A stretch of DNA of 62,130 nt from Candidatus Fermentithermobacillaceae bacterium (GCA_012841375.1 DUUV01000052.1:1-62130), one strand, 5' to 3'; counted from the stretch's first letter, positions 16,405 to 25,971 are shown. Numbers and translations: made by a program. The notes: generated from the sequence alone by a model not told the origin.

Positions 16405-17571
16405 ATGTTTGAACCAAGGGTTACGGTCGTCATTTTCGAGGGCGGACAAGCCAGGACGGACCTGGACTCGCTTATCGCTTCCGTCCGCAGGGAAGTAGTG
16501 CTGGATACGTGTGAGAAGCTCAGGTCGGTCCCTGAGATCGACGAGACGGTGTTGGTGACCAACTACTCTGACTTGGCTGCCTCGGCGCGTGAGATGGGTG
16601 TGGTCGTTGATTACGATCCCCCTGGCTCGAAGCCCTTTCATTTCGGGAAAAGGCTTCGCGAGGTCATCGTTGCCCATGGAATCGAGAACGTTATCTACAT
16701 GGGAGGAGCGGCGGCTCCCCTCCTAAGCGCCAAGGAGTTCGCCGATATCGCCGTTGCCCTGAAGAGAGAGAGAAACCTGGTGGTGATGAATAACGTTCAG
16801 TCGGCGGACCTGGTTGCTTTTGCTCCCGCGAGGGCCATTGACGAGATTGAACTCCCAAACAAGGATAACCCCTTGGGGAACCTCCTCAGGGAGATCGGCA
16901 TGCGCCGGGTGCTCATCCCTAACTCGGGGAGGGTGAACTTTGACCTGGACACTCCCACGGATTTTCTCATACTCGGCATGCATCCGATGTGCGGCCCCCG
17001 GGCCAAGCGAGCGGTCAGTTTCCTGAACTGGTCACGAAAGACGATTGATGAAGCTACCGGCGTCCTCCGGCAAGCGTCCAAGGAAGTCGCCGTTATAGGA
17101 CGGGTTGGTCCCGCTGTCATCCAGTATGTAAACTCGAACATGGTTCACAGGATGAGGGTTTTTTCCGAAGAAAGAGGTATGAAGGCTCTCGGTCGTGAGG
17201 AGAGAGGAGAAGTTGTCTCGCTCTTGGGGTTCATGATCGAAGAGGCCGGCCCAGAGAAGTTTTTCGACTATCTATCAAGGACGGTAGACGTTGCCTTCAT
17301 TGACTCCAGGGTCATATTCGGTCATCTGAGGAAACAGCTTTCAGATTGGGATAGGTTCCAATCTGACCTGGGGCGGTATGAGTTGATAGGGGACCCGTGG
17401 ACCCGTGAGTTCACTAGGTGCGCCTGTAATGCGCCAATTCCCGTGGTACTTGGCGGGCACAGCCTGGTTGCGGCGGGGCTTTGGCTTTTGGCCGAGATGA
17501 TTGTGAAAGAGCGGGAGGCGTCCGGATACAGGCACAACACCTATACGCTGTCTAGGGGAATCAGGCTGTAA
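16405..17571 (+). CDS. Nucleotidyltransferase-like protein of unknown function
   Basis: A 388-residue protein with an N-terminal half that resembles a GT-A/CofC-MobA type nucleotidyltransferase. The pattern VVIFEGGQARTDLDSLIASV, a repeated VLVTNYSD strand, NVIYMGGAAAPLLSAKEFAD where these enzymes carry the metal-binding Asp strand, and RVNFDLDTPTDFLIL near residue 190 fit this fold. The usual LAAGxGxRxG loop is not conserved, so catalysis is uncertain. The C-terminal half (about 210-388) is unrecognised, with a Cys pair in TRCACNAPI. It lies 5 bases after hpf and 40 bases before another uncharacterised gene, probably one operon. Confidence 0.5.
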   Translation: MFEPRVTVVIFEGGQARTDLDSLIASVRREVVLDTCEKLRSVPEIDETVLVTNYSDLAASAREMGVVVDYDPPGSKPFHFGKRLREVIVAHGIENVIYMGGAAAPLLSAKEFADIAVALKRERNLVVMNNVQSADLVAFAPARAIDEIELPNKDNPLGNLLREIGMRRVLIPNSGRVNFDLDTPTDFLILGMHPMCGPRAKRAVSFLNWSRKTIDEATGVLRQASKEVAVIGRVGPAVIQYVNSNMVHRMRVFSEERGMKALGREERGEVVSLLGFMIEEAGPEKFFDYLSRTVDVAFIDSRVIFGHLRKQLSDWDRFQSDLGRYELIGDPWTREFTRCACNAPIPVVLGGHSLVAAGLWLLAEMIVKEREASGYRHNTYTLSRGIRL

Positions 17572-17611
17572 CGGAGGTTCCCTTGGAAAGGCATGCAAGG
17601 GTGGGGTAACG

Positions 17612-18262
17612 ATGTCGGTTGACAAGCGAAGTGTTTCGGCGAGGGAGTACGAAGATACCCTCAAGCGGATAAGAGATGTAGTCACGGCCAGGGCCGTCCT
17701 GGGCCCTGACGGTTCGATTGAAGAAATTCACGTCTTGGCGGGTCCGGGCAGGCCCGTTAAGTTTATCGCTCGCGATGTGGAGTCATCTCTCATCGCTGCT
17801 TTCGGCCACCCGATCGATAGGAGAAAGGTCTCCATCGCCCAACTGGGCGGCGATCCCGGTAGACAGGAGAAGCGGGTACAGCTGCGCAAGGTTGAGATCG
17901 TATCTGAAGCCGATACGGCCGAAGTCAATGTCTACCTCAAGATGGGAAACAACGAGGTGATGGGCTCGGCCGAAGGAGTGCCGACCGCCAAGAACTGGCT
18001 GTGGCTTTCGGCGTGCGCAGCCATCAACGCTATCGGTCAGTACCTGGCATCGGATATCTCTTTCGCGGTCGAGGACGTCAGCGTCACGACTTCTCGTTCG
18101 ACCCGGATCGCCCTGGTTTCAGTTCGTCTGTTCGCTTCCGGAAAAGAGCTGTTGCTTACAGGCTCTTGTCCAATCTCCCATGACGATAGGGAAGCCGTCG
18201 TCAAAGCCACTTTGGACGCGGTTAACCGTAAGTTTGCCCAAATGCTTGAGGGAGACACCTAA
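17612..18262 (+). CDS. Conserved hypothetical protein
   Basis: A 216-residue soluble protein I do not recognise. The N-terminal part (about 1-75) has AREYEDTLKRIRDVVTARAV and predicted alpha/beta character with IEEIHVLAGPGRPVKFIARD. The remainder has two similar beta-rich stretches around RVQLRKVEIVSEADTAEVNV and IALVSVRLFASGKELLLTGS, with a long helix between (KNWLWLSACAAINAIGQYLA), so it may be a duplicated fold. It follows the nucleotidyltransferase-like gene in the same orientation. No function can be inferred. Confidence 0.6.
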   Translation: MSVDKRSVSAREYEDTLKRIRDVVTARAVLGPDGSIEEIHVLAGPGRPVKFIARDVESSLIAAFGHPIDRRKVSIAQLGGDPGRQEKRVQLRKVEIVSEADTAEVNVYLKMGNNEVMGSAEGVPTAKNWLWLSACAAINAIGQYLASDISFAVEDVSVTTSRSTRIALVSVRLFASGKELLLTGSCPISHDDREAVVKATLDAVNRKFAQMLEGDT

Positions 18263-18425
18263 GCGGAGCTCAGGAAGAGTGGTTCAGGCTCTCAGTAGAG
18301 GATTGTGAAACCTGGCGGAGAATTTGAGCTTTGGGACCGGCGGTCGACGCTTTCAGCGGAGCCTGACGGTTGTCCGGACTTAGCGGGTTCGGATATGTGC
18401 CATTAGGCTAACTGGGGGTTCTTCG

Positions 18426-18503
18426 GTGAACAAGCTCGTCAGAATCATTCTTGCTCTTTCGGCTCTGCTTCTGGCAGGAGTACGTTCGTGGCAGGTAGGC
18501 TAA
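18426..18503 (+). CDS. Possible 25-residue membrane microprotein
   Basis: GTG at 18426 opens a 25-codon frame ending TAA at 18501-18503. A GGGGG tract (18414-18418) stands 7 bases upstream at proper ribosome-binding spacing. The peptide is MNKLVRII followed by a Leu/Ala-rich hydrophobic stretch and a short C-terminal RSWQVG, the form of a small membrane protein or leader peptide. It fills an otherwise empty gap of 283 bases before the HD-GYP gene. The evidence is limited to this pattern. Confidence 0.4.
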   Translation: MNKLVRIILALSALLLAGVRSWQVG

Positions 18504-18545
18504 TAATCTAGCGGCTGCCGCCGGTCCCCAAGAGAGGTGCCCTGG

Positions 18546-19802
18546 TTGAAGTCTAGTGGAGGTTTCTTGAAACAGGCCTACATACTGGTGACCGCGGGGG
18601 TAGGTGTGTGGGTCCTATTAACCAACTTCCCAACCTTCCGGTCATCCTCGGAACTTGCGGAATACCTGTTTATGTTCATCCTCGTCGCTATCGGAGAAGT
18701 CGCTCCCGTGACCATACCCAGGGGGAGCGGCACGGTTTCCGTCTCTCCACCTATGAACTATACCGTTACCGTGCTTTGCGGCCCTGCGGCGGGCATCTGG
18801 GTGAACGCCCTGGCTACTCTTCGGAAGAGAGATTTCTCGGGTCAGGTGCCGCTAAAGCTCGTCCTCTTCAACCGGGGCATGCTGGCGATCTCGATGTTCA
18901 TGTTCTCTAAGGCTTATGCCGCCATGGGGGGCCATTTCGGGACGTTGGAGTGGCCGCGGGGGTACGTGGCGTTTCTGACGGCCGCCATAGTCGACACTTT
19001 GTGCAACGCCCTCCAATTCTCCGTCTATTTCAGCCTGGATTCAGGTATGTCTCTCCGGGGAGTGTGGCGGCTCAACATCCAGTGGAGCCTCCCCAGCATG
19101 TTGGCACTCTACCCGCTTGGCATTCTCATGATCCTGGTGGCCCAGGAGGCGGGGCCATTCCTTCTCACGCTGTTCTACCTGCCCCTCTTGACGATGAAGT
19201 ACTCGCTGACCAAGTACATTGAGCTACGGTTGGCTTACCACGAGATGGCAGGAGCCTTGTCAAACGCCATTGACGCCAGGGACGCGTACACCAGGGGACA
19301 CTCGGAGCGGGTGGCTGAATATGCGGCCTTGCTTGCCAAGGGATTGAAGCTCACCGAAGACCGTATCGAGATGATCCGGTACGTCGGATTACTCCACGAT
19401 GTAGGAAAGATCGGCATCAGAGACGCCATAATGAAAAAGCAGGGCACGTACACCTACGAAGAATACGAGGAAATGAAGAAGCATTCCGTGATGGGCTCTC
19501 AGATGCTTGAGGGCATGAAGTTCATCGGAAAGGGCCAAGATTGGGTCAAGCACCATCATGAGCGTTGGGACGGCAGGGGTTTCCCCGATGGCTTGAAAGG
19601 CGAGGAGATCCCACTGGAGGCCAGGATCATCGCGTGCGCGGACTCATTCGACGCCATGACAACGGACAGGCCTTACAAGGCCAAACTCACCATACTTGAG
19701 GCAAAGGAAGAACTGGCAAGATGCGCCGGCACTCAGTTCGACCCTGAGGTCGTAAAGGCTATGCTCAAAGTGGTCGATAGGATGATCTCCGCCGGGATGT
19801 GA
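18546..19802 (+). CDS. Membrane-bound HD-GYP domain phosphodiesterase (c-di-GMP)
   Basis: A 418-residue protein with an N-terminal half of about five or six transmembrane segments (residues about 5-230) and a C-terminal HD-GYP domain (about 235-418). HD-GYP enzymes hydrolyse c-di-GMP. Metal and motif residues are present: HSERVAEYA, LLHDVGKIGI, MKKHSVMGSQML, and HHERWDGRGFPDGL; the GYP triad here reads GFP. The C-terminal CADSFDAMTTDRPYK block is typical. The TTG at 18546 is chosen because AGAGAGGTG lies just upstream; GTG 18537 overlaps that site. The following gene (DUF5317) begins 4 bases after its stop. Confidence 0.85.
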   Translation: MKSSGGFLKQAYILVTAGVGVWVLLTNFPTFRSSSELAEYLFMFILVAIGEVAPVTIPRGSGTVSVSPPMNYTVTVLCGPAAGIWVNALATLRKRDFSGQVPLKLVLFNRGMLAISMFMFSKAYAAMGGHFGTLEWPRGYVAFLTAAIVDTLCNALQFSVYFSLDSGMSLRGVWRLNIQWSLPSMLALYPLGILMILVAQEAGPFLLTLFYLPLLTMKYSLTKYIELRLAYHEMAGALSNAIDARDAYTRGHSERVAEYAALLAKGLKLTEDRIEMIRYVGLLHDVGKIGIRDAIMKKQGTYTYEEYEEMKKHSVMGSQMLEGMKFIGKGQDWVKHHHERWDGRGFPDGLKGEEIPLEARIIACADSFDAMTTDRPYKAKLTILEAKEELARCAGTQFDPEVVKAMLKVVDRMISAGM

Positions 19803-19806
19803 TCTC

Positions 19807-20352
19807 TTGTACGCGTCTGCACTGCTGGTTGCGGTCGCTCTGGCTCTTGTCATGGGGGGCGATCTCCGGAAGATCGCTTCGCTTGAGATAGAGAGACTCA
19901 CTTGGATAGCCGTCTCGTTTGCCCTCCCTCTGGCGGCTCCTCTTGCCCTTCGCGCGGGGCTGGACGTCAACGTGACCGCCGCGATTGTGACCGTTCTCTC
20001 CTACGGGATGCTGTTCTACGGCCTGGCGGCCAACATGAGACTTCCCGGTATAGCCGTGATCGGGCTGGGCTCTCTCGCGAACCTGGTGGCGTTAGCAGCA
20101 AACTCCTTCAGGATGCCTGTACGGCTAGACTTGTTCGACCCGGCCATGCGAGCTCAAGAAGCGGCCAGGCTGGCTGAAAGCCTCACTCACGTCCCACTGG
20201 ACGCCACGACCAACCTCACGTTCTTGTCAGATGTGATCCCTTGGCGACTTTTCGGAGGACGTCCCTCAATGGTCAGCATAGGCGATATACTCATAGCACT
20301 GGGTATCGCTTATCTGGCATTCCGGTCCGTCAAGCCCCGGTGTCTCCGCTAA
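19807..20352 (+). CDS. DUF5317 family membrane protein
   Basis: A 181-residue integral membrane protein with about five hydrophobic segments. It resembles the DUF5317 family: an N-terminal GGDLRKIASLEIERLTWIAV (about residues 17-36) and a C-terminal SDVIPWRLFGGRPSMVSIGD (about 140-160) are the recognisable parts. It begins at TTG 19807 only 4 bases after the HD-GYP gene, so the two are translationally coupled and may act together. The function of the family is unknown. Confidence 0.75.
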   Translation: MYASALLVAVALALVMGGDLRKIASLEIERLTWIAVSFALPLAAPLALRAGLDVNVTAAIVTVLSYGMLFYGLAANMRLPGIAVIGLGSLANLVALAANSFRMPVRLDLFDPAMRAQEAARLAESLTHVPLDATTNLTFLSDVIPWRLFGGRPSMVSIGDILIALGIAYLAFRSVKPRCLR

Positions 20353-20407
20353 ACCGCCCGTGATACAATGGGCTTTGACATGACTGGAAATCCACTATCC
20401 GTGGGGG

Positions 20408-23161
20408 ATGAGTTTGTCTTTTCTAAAGAAACTGTTTGACCAGAATGCGCGGGAGCTGAAGAGAATAGCCCCTGTGGTCGACGCGGTAAATGCCAAGGCG
20501 GAGGAGACCTCGAAACTGAGTGACGCGGAGCTTGCCGCCAAGACCGCCGAGTTCAGAGAGCGCGCCGGGCGCGGAGAAGAAGCCGACAGCCTCATGGTTG
20601 AGGCTTTCGCGGTCGCCAGGGAGGCTTCCCATCGCATTCTTGACATGCGCCCCTTCGACTGCCAAATAGCCGGAGCGGTTGTCTTGCACCAAGGCCGCAT
20701 CGCCGAGATGCAGACGGGCGAAGGTAAGACCTTGGTTGCCACGCTTCCGGCCTACCTGAACGCGGTGGCCGGGCGCACGGTGCACGTTGTGACGGTCAAC
20801 GACTACTTGGCCAGATTTCACAGCGAATGGATGGGCCAGCTTTACAGGTTCCTGGGGCTGAGCGTAGGTCTAGTGATACCCCAGATGGATGCCGGCACGA
20901 AGACGAGATCGTATTCATGCCCCATAATTTACGGGACCAATACGGAGTTTGGTTTCGACTACCTCCGCGACAACATGGCGCTCCGAAAGAGCGACCTCGT
21001 TCAGGGCCCCTTGGACTACGCGATAATCGACGAGATTGACTCGATACTCATAGATGAAGCCAGGACACCACTCATAATCGCGGGGCCCTCCGCCGGCTCC
21101 GCTCAAGAGTACTATCGTTTCAGAGACCTCTCAAAGTCGCTCCGGCGAGACATCCACTACACGCTGGACGAAAAGGCCAAGCTGGTAGCGCTAACCGAAG
21201 AGGGGCACCAGAAGGCGTCGGAATGGCTGGGCGTGGACTTGGACGCGGCGGAAAACATCCACCTTCAGGGCTACATCAGACAAGCTCTGAAAGCCAAGGA
21301 GCTTATGACCAAGGATGTGGATTACGTCGTCAAGGACGGCCAGGTTCTCATAGTCGACGAGTTCACTGGACGGATCCTGGTAGGGCGGAGGTACTCGGAC
21401 GGGCTGCACCAGGCCATTGAGGCCAAGGAGGGGTTGGACGTTAAAGAAGAGTCCGACACCCTGGCCACCATTACCGTTCAGAATTACTTCAGGATGTACA
21501 AGAAGCTCTCGGGCATGACCGGCACCGCTCTGACCGAGGAGCCTGAATTCCGGGAGATTTACGGGTTGGATGTGGTGGTGATCCCCACCAACAAGCCGCT
21601 CATCAGAGAGTCCCTTCCCGATTCCATCTGGAAGACTGAGAAGGCCAAGTACCGGGCCGTAGTCGAGGAGATAAAGACCCTCCACGCTCAAGGCCGGCCC
21701 GTCCTGGTGGGAACCAGGTCAATTGAGAAGTCGGAGATGCTGTCGGGCATGCTGGACAGAGAGGGTATCCCTCACCAGGTCCTCAATGCGAAACATCATG
21801 AGCGCGAGGCGGAGATTGTGGCGCAGGCGGGCCGGAAAGCCGCGGTGACCATAGCTACCAACATGGCGGGAAGGGGCACCGACATCCTCTTGGGCGGAAA
21901 CCCCGATTTCATGGCCAGGCAAGGGCTGAGAAGATTGGGCTTCGACTCGGATGTAGTCGTGTTGGCATCGGAGAAGGTGCTTCCTGCCGACATGGTCAGG
22001 CGTATTGAATCCGGCGACATAGATGAAGGCTTGAAGACCGTCCTTGAGGCGAGGGAGCAGTACAAGCGCCTGTATAAAGAAGCCAAGGCCGTTACCGACA
22101 AGGAGCACGAGGAGGTCGTGAGGCTCTCGGGCCTCCACGTCTTGGGTACCGAGCGGCATGAGGCCAGGCGCATCGACAACCAGCTCAGGGGTCGCGCAGG
22201 ACGACAGGGCGATCCGGGTTCCTCAAGGTTCTACCTTTCTTTAGAAGACGAGCTCATGAGGCTGTTCGGCGGCGAGATGCTGTCGTCGGTCATGGATAGG
22301 GTCGGGTTCTCTGAAGATGAACCTATAGAACACAATTTGGTGACCAAGGCCGTCGAGACGGCCCAGAAGCGGATTGAAGCCCACAACTTCGGCATCCGCA
22401 AGAACGTTGTTGAGTACGACAACGTCCTGAACAAACAGCGCGAAGTCATCTACTCTGACCGGCGGGAAGTCCTCATGGTCGAAGACCCGGAGCCCATCGT
22501 GATGGCGATGGTTGAACGGGTTGTGGAACGGGCGATGGACCTGTACTGGCCGGAGAAGGTGAGGAAAGAAGAAGCCGACGTGGGAGGCCTCTCCCTCTAC
22601 ATGCGGGACCTGCTTCCCGGCCTTCAGGAGAGCGACGTGACGGACGCGGATGACCGGGAGGTACTGAGGGACAGCCTGATACAGAGGACAAAGGATACAA
22701 TCGCCCAGAGAGCCGGAGCGCTTGGCGAGGACGCTGCCGAGCTTTACCGCTTTGTCATTCTCAGGGTTACCGACAGGCAGTGGATTGACCAGCTTCGAGT
22801 CATGGAGGACCTTCGCGAGGGCATCGGTCTCCAGGCATATGGACAAAAGGACCCGCTTGTGGAATATACCCGCCTGGGGTACGAGATGTTCCAGGGGCGA
22901 GTTCAGAGTATCGAAGAGACCGTGGTAAGGTACCTGGCCAGGGTCGAAGTAAAGAAGGACGGGCGGGCGCCGTCGGCCGGTACGGGCGATGGTGACCCGG
23001 CAAGGCGTAGTCTTCGGATGAGCGGCCCCAATAACCCGCCTGCCTCGACAGGCGGAACAAAGGCGCCGGTGGTCCGGTCAGGGCGAAAGGTTGGGCGCAA
23101 CGATCCGTGTCCTTGCGGCAGCGGCAAGAAGTACAAGAACTGTTGCGGCAAGATCGCTTAG
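20408..23161 (+). CDS. secA: Preprotein translocase ATPase SecA
   Basis: A 917-residue SecA motor that drives proteins through SecYEG. Visible are the Walker A motif (MQTGEGKTLVATLPAYLNA), the DEAD-like IIDEIDSILIDEARTPLII, the NBD2 motifs ATNMAGRGTDILLGGNP and LRGRAGRQGDPGSSRFYLS, and the C-terminal zinc site RNDPCPCGSGKKYKNCCGK that binds SecB or phospholipid. Length is normal. A TTG two codons later (20414) would fit the usual SecA N terminus as well as the ATG at 20408. It is followed by prfB after 36 bases, as in many Bacillota. Confidence 0.98.
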   Translation: MSLSFLKKLFDQNARELKRIAPVVDAVNAKAEETSKLSDAELAAKTAEFRERAGRGEEADSLMVEAFAVAREASHRILDMRPFDCQIAGAVVLHQGRIAEMQTGEGKTLVATLPAYLNAVAGRTVHVVTVNDYLARFHSEWMGQLYRFLGLSVGLVIPQMDAGTKTRSYSCPIIYGTNTEFGFDYLRDNMALRKSDLVQGPLDYAIIDEIDSILIDEARTPLIIAGPSAGSAQEYYRFRDLSKSLRRDIHYTLDEKAKLVALTEEGHQKASEWLGVDLDAAENIHLQGYIRQALKAKELMTKDVDYVVKDGQVLIVDEFTGRILVGRRYSDGLHQAIEAKEGLDVKEESDTLATITVQNYFRMYKKLSGMTGTALTEEPEFREIYGLDVVVIPTNKPLIRESLPDSIWKTEKAKYRAVVEEIKTLHAQGRPVLVGTRSIEKSEMLSGMLDREGIPHQVLNAKHHEREAEIVAQAGRKAAVTIATNMAGRGTDILLGGNPDFMARQGLRRLGFDSDVVVLASEKVLPADMVRRIESGDIDEGLKTVLEAREQYKRLYKEAKAVTDKEHEEVVRLSGLHVLGTERHEARRIDNQLRGRAGRQGDPGSSRFYLSLEDELMRLFGGEMLSSVMDRVGFSEDEPIEHNLVTKAVETAQKRIEAHNFGIRKNVVEYDNVLNKQREVIYSDRREVLMVEDPEPIVMAMVERVVERAMDLYWPEKVRKEEADVGGLSLYMRDLLPGLQESDVTDADDREVLRDSLIQRTKDTIAQRAGALGEDAAELYRFVILRVTDRQWIDQLRVMEDLREGIGLQAYGQKDPLVEYTRLGYEMFQGRVQSIEETVVRYLARVEVKKDGRAPSAGTGDGDPARRSLRMSGPNNPPASTGGTKAPVVRSGRKVGRNDPCPCGSGKKYKNCCGKIA

Positions 23162-23197
23162 CTAAACTATTTAGGAGGGAAGCCGCAAGGCGATATC

Positions 23198-24302
23198 ATG
23201 TACGAAGAAGTTATCCAGACACTCCAGTCCGTAGCTGAAAGGCTCGGCAGCATCGGGAGGTCTCTTTGACCCGGAACGCCTGAACCAGGAACTGGCTTCT
23301 CTTCGTAAGGCTATGGAGGACCCTTCCATATGGCAGGACTCGAAGAAGGCGCAAGAGACAGGACGACGGCTGAGCCGGATTCAGGCCAAGCTGCAGAAGT
23401 GGCAAGACCTCAAGCGCTCCTGCCAAGACAACCTCGAGATGGCCGAACTGGCCGAGGCCGAAGGCGAGATGTCCCTCATGGACGACCTGGCGAGTTCGGC
23501 CAAAGAACTGGCTGCCAAGGTCCGGGAGCTTGAGCTTGAGACTCTCTTGTCAGAGCCCTACGACTCGCGTGACGCGATCTTGACGCTCCATGCGGGGGCC
23601 GGCGGCACCGAAGCCATGGATTGGGTCGAGATGCTCTACCGGATGTACACAAGATGGGCCGAGCGCCGCGGATTCAAGGTTGAGACCCTCGATTCTCTTC
23701 CCGGGGAAGAAGCAGGGCTGAAGAGCGTGAGTTTCGCCGTGAAAGGCGATTACGCCTACGGATACCTGAGGACGGAACGCGGCGTACACAGGCTCGTGAG
23801 GATATCGCCCTTTGACTCCAATGCCAGGAGGCACACGTCTTTCGCGTCGGTTGACGTACTTCCCGATATCGAAGAAGAGGCCGAGGTGGACTTGAACCCG
23901 GATGACCTCAAGATAGATACATTCCGGTCGTCGGGCGCAGGAGGACAGAACGTCAACAAAGTCGAGACCGGTGTCAGGATCACCCATATCCCCACCGGGA
24001 TTGTAGTCTCGTGCCAGAACGAGAGGTCGCAGCATTCCAACAGGATATTGGCCCTGAGGCTCCTTTCCGCAAAACTGCTTGCGCTGAAAGAAGAAGAGAG
24101 GCGCAAGGAGATAGAGAGCCTGCGAGGCCCTCAGAAGGAGATAGCTTGGGGCAGTCAGATCAGGTCGTACGTCTTCCAGCCGTACACCATGGTCAAAGAC
24201 CACCGCACAGGCACCGAGGTGGGGAGCGTCGAACGTGTCATGGACGGAGGCATTGACGAGTTCATCTTCGCCAAGCTGCAAGCCGACGCGCTTACTTCTT
24301 AA
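23198..24302 (+). CDS. prfB: Peptide chain release factor 2 with programmed +1 frameshift
   Basis: RF2 recognises UGA/UAA stops. The reading starts at ATG 23198 (AGGAGGGA upstream), runs 23 codons to an in-frame TGA at 23267-23269, and continues in the +1 frame after CTT at 23264-23266. The shift site CTT-TGA-C is preceded by the internal Shine-Dalgarno-like GGGAGG (23255-23260), the classical prfB autoregulation signal. The shifted frame gives [20 protein letters not shown] and then a normal RF2 with the SPF tripeptide (VRISPFDSN) and GGQ motif ([15 protein letters not shown]). The total is about 367 residues. An ORF finder sees only the part from 23313. Confidence 0.96.
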
Positions 24303-24325
24303 GGAGAAATGAGGGAGACCTGCCC

Positions 24326-24778
24326 ATGACGAAAAGGAACTCTTTTCTGGCTATAGCGCTCACTCTCACCCTTGTCCTTGGGGGAGTCCTGGGTTGGGTT
24401 GGGAAGGGGATGGCCGCAGGCGATCCTCTCCCGGGGAGCGAGCAGGACCCGCTGGTCTCAAGGTCATATGTGGATTCCAGAATCGAAGCCCTCCTTTCCA
24501 GCGTTTCAATGGGGCCCCAGATGACCGTAGTGGAGCTTGAGCCGGGCCAGAGACTCATATGCGGCGCCGGCACCGAGATCATCCTTCGTGGAGGGAGCGG
24601 CGCGGTCATTGACTCGGAGCTGGGAGGCCTATGTGATGTTACCCAGGGCAAAGACCTCAGGATGGGAGAGGCCGCTCCGGCCAATCACCTTCTGTTGGTG
24701 CCGCGAGACGATGGAAGAGGGATTCAGGCCTTAACCGCCGTTATACTCATGGTGCGAGGGAACTACACGCTGGAATAG
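24326..24778 (+). CDS. Secreted or membrane-anchored hypothetical protein
   Basis: A 150-residue protein with an N-terminal signal or anchor helix (about residues 6-27, ending GWVGKGMAAG). After the helix comes DPLVSRSYVDSRIEAL, a segment I have the impression is shared by small exported proteins in spore formers. A beta-rich domain follows (VVELEPGQRLICGAGTEIIL; GNYTLE at the end). Function is unknown. It follows prfB and overlaps the convergent csaB by 16 bases. Confidence 0.6.
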   Translation: MTKRNSFLAIALTLTLVLGGVLGWVGKGMAAGDPLPGSEQDPLVSRSYVDSRIEALLSSVSMGPQMTVVELEPGQRLICGAGTEIILRGGSGAVIDSELGGLCDVTQGKDLRMGEAAPANHLLLVPRDDGRGIQALTAVILMVRGNYTLE

Positions 24779-25863
24779 AGAACTCGAAGTATCATGTCTA
24801 TGTTTTCCGCCGCCTTTGCCCGCAGTGCCGGGACGCTCTTTCCGAGCTCGGCTTCGTAGCCCGTACGGCCGTTCAGAAACCGGCGGAAATCCCCGGCAAC
24901 GTCCCAGGACGAGCCGGTTCGGGGATCGGGTAGGGCCGGATTGCCCACCATCCTGCAGAAGGCTCCTATCTTCGGGTCGATATCAACGCCCAGGAAGGGG
25001 ACTCCCGCGTGGGCCGACAAGATGAGAGTGTGCAGCCTCATACCGAAGCAGAACACGCCTTTCTCCAGTAGTCCCAGGGCTTCGGCGGGCCGGATACCCT
25101 TCACGAGCGGCACCGGCCTTTCTCCTTGAGACGATATGCTTCTCTCTACCGCTTCCGAGACCGGCACGTCCCGTTCTTGCATGACGAGCAAGGCCGGGCA
25201 GAACCCCTCGCTCCTCAAGAGAGTCACCGCTTCGGCCACCGCCCTGTAGAAACCGTCTTCCTGGCCTCCTCGGAGGGCCAGCCAGACGATGTCTCTTTCT
25301 TGGTCCAACCCATGAGATGCCAATATCTCGCGAGTCCTTGTAGGGGGAGCGGGGGTCAGGAGAAACGCCGGATCTGCCGTCACCGTCACTTTGGCGTCTA
25401 TCCCAACGCCCAATTCTCTGAGGACCGATTCTGATTCCGGGTCTCTCAGCGTGATCTCTCTCGCCGTGAGGAGCGCGGCACGGGTCAGGCGTTTTCCCAA
25501 GGCGGACCGGAGGGGACCGATCCCGTTGGCGTACACTACGAGCGGCTTCCCCAAGACTTTGGTCAGGTAGATAAAGGCGATGTAGTAAGAAAGTGACCTG
25601 AACGATGTTGCGTCTTGAAGGAGACTCCCGCCGCCGAACACTACCAGGTCACTGGCTCGTATGGCCGATACGACGCCGCCGGGAGACATCCGGTTGAACG
25701 CCTTGATGCCGTGGGAAACTGAAGTCTCGCTCGGATTGGCTGAAAGCACCGATATATCTACACCCGGGGCCCTCCGACCGATGGCCTCAACAGTGGAAGC
25801 GAGTATGGCTTCGTCGCCTAAGTTTCCGAAGCCGTAGTACCCCGAGAGGAGGAGCTTCGCCAA
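24763..25863 (-). CDS. csaB: Polysaccharide pyruvyl transferase CsaB
   Basis: A 366-residue pyruvyl transferase that adds ketal pyruvate to a cell-wall polymer, the ligand of S-layer-homology proteins. The N terminus AKLLLSGYYGFGNLGDEAIL is diagnostic; also present are VVFGGGSLLQDATSFRSL, MRLHTLILSAHAGVPFLGVD and the GIDAKVTVTADPAFLL core. TTG at 25863 is chosen because GAGGTG lies 7 bases upstream; the open frame runs back to 26043 but that part does not match the family. It is divergent from the glycosyltransferase gene, the usual surface-polymer pairing. Confidence 0.9.
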   Translation of the reverse strand: MAKLLLSGYYGFGNLGDEAILASTVEAIGRRAPGVDISVLSANPSETSVSHGIKAFNRMSPGGVVSAIRASDLVVFGGGSLLQDATSFRSLSYYIAFIYLTKVLGKPLVVYANGIGPLRSALGKRLTRAALLTAREITLRDPESESVLRELGVGIDAKVTVTADPAFLLTPAPPTRTREILASHGLDQERDIVWLALRGGQEDGFYRAVAEAVTLLRSEGFCPALLVMQERDVPVSEAVERSISSQGERPVPLVKGIRPAEALGLLEKGVFCFGMRLHTLILSAHAGVPFLGVDIDPKIGAFCRMVGNPALPDPRTGSSWDVAGDFRRFLNGRTGYEAELGKSVPALRAKAAENIDMILRVLYSSV

Positions 25864-25942
25864 GAATCCGCACCTCAATTTCTCGTGAAATAATAAGACT
25901 CTGACGGAGAGGCGCTTCGACAAGAACAGGTTTTCGATAGGG

Positions 25943-25971
25943 ATCATAGCAGAAAAGCACCCCGGTGTAAA
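25943..25971 (-). promoter_or_regulatory. Sigma-A promoter of csaB
   Basis: On the minus strand TTTACA (25966-25971) and TATGAT (25943-25948) are separated by 17 bases, each matching 5 of 6 consensus bases. The predicted start of transcription lies near 25936, some 73 bases before csaB. Confidence 0.7.

Noticed and set aside
23198-23312. A stop codon early in prfB as evidence of a pseudogene.
   Set aside because: The TGA is within the standard programmed frameshift site, and the rest of the protein is intact.
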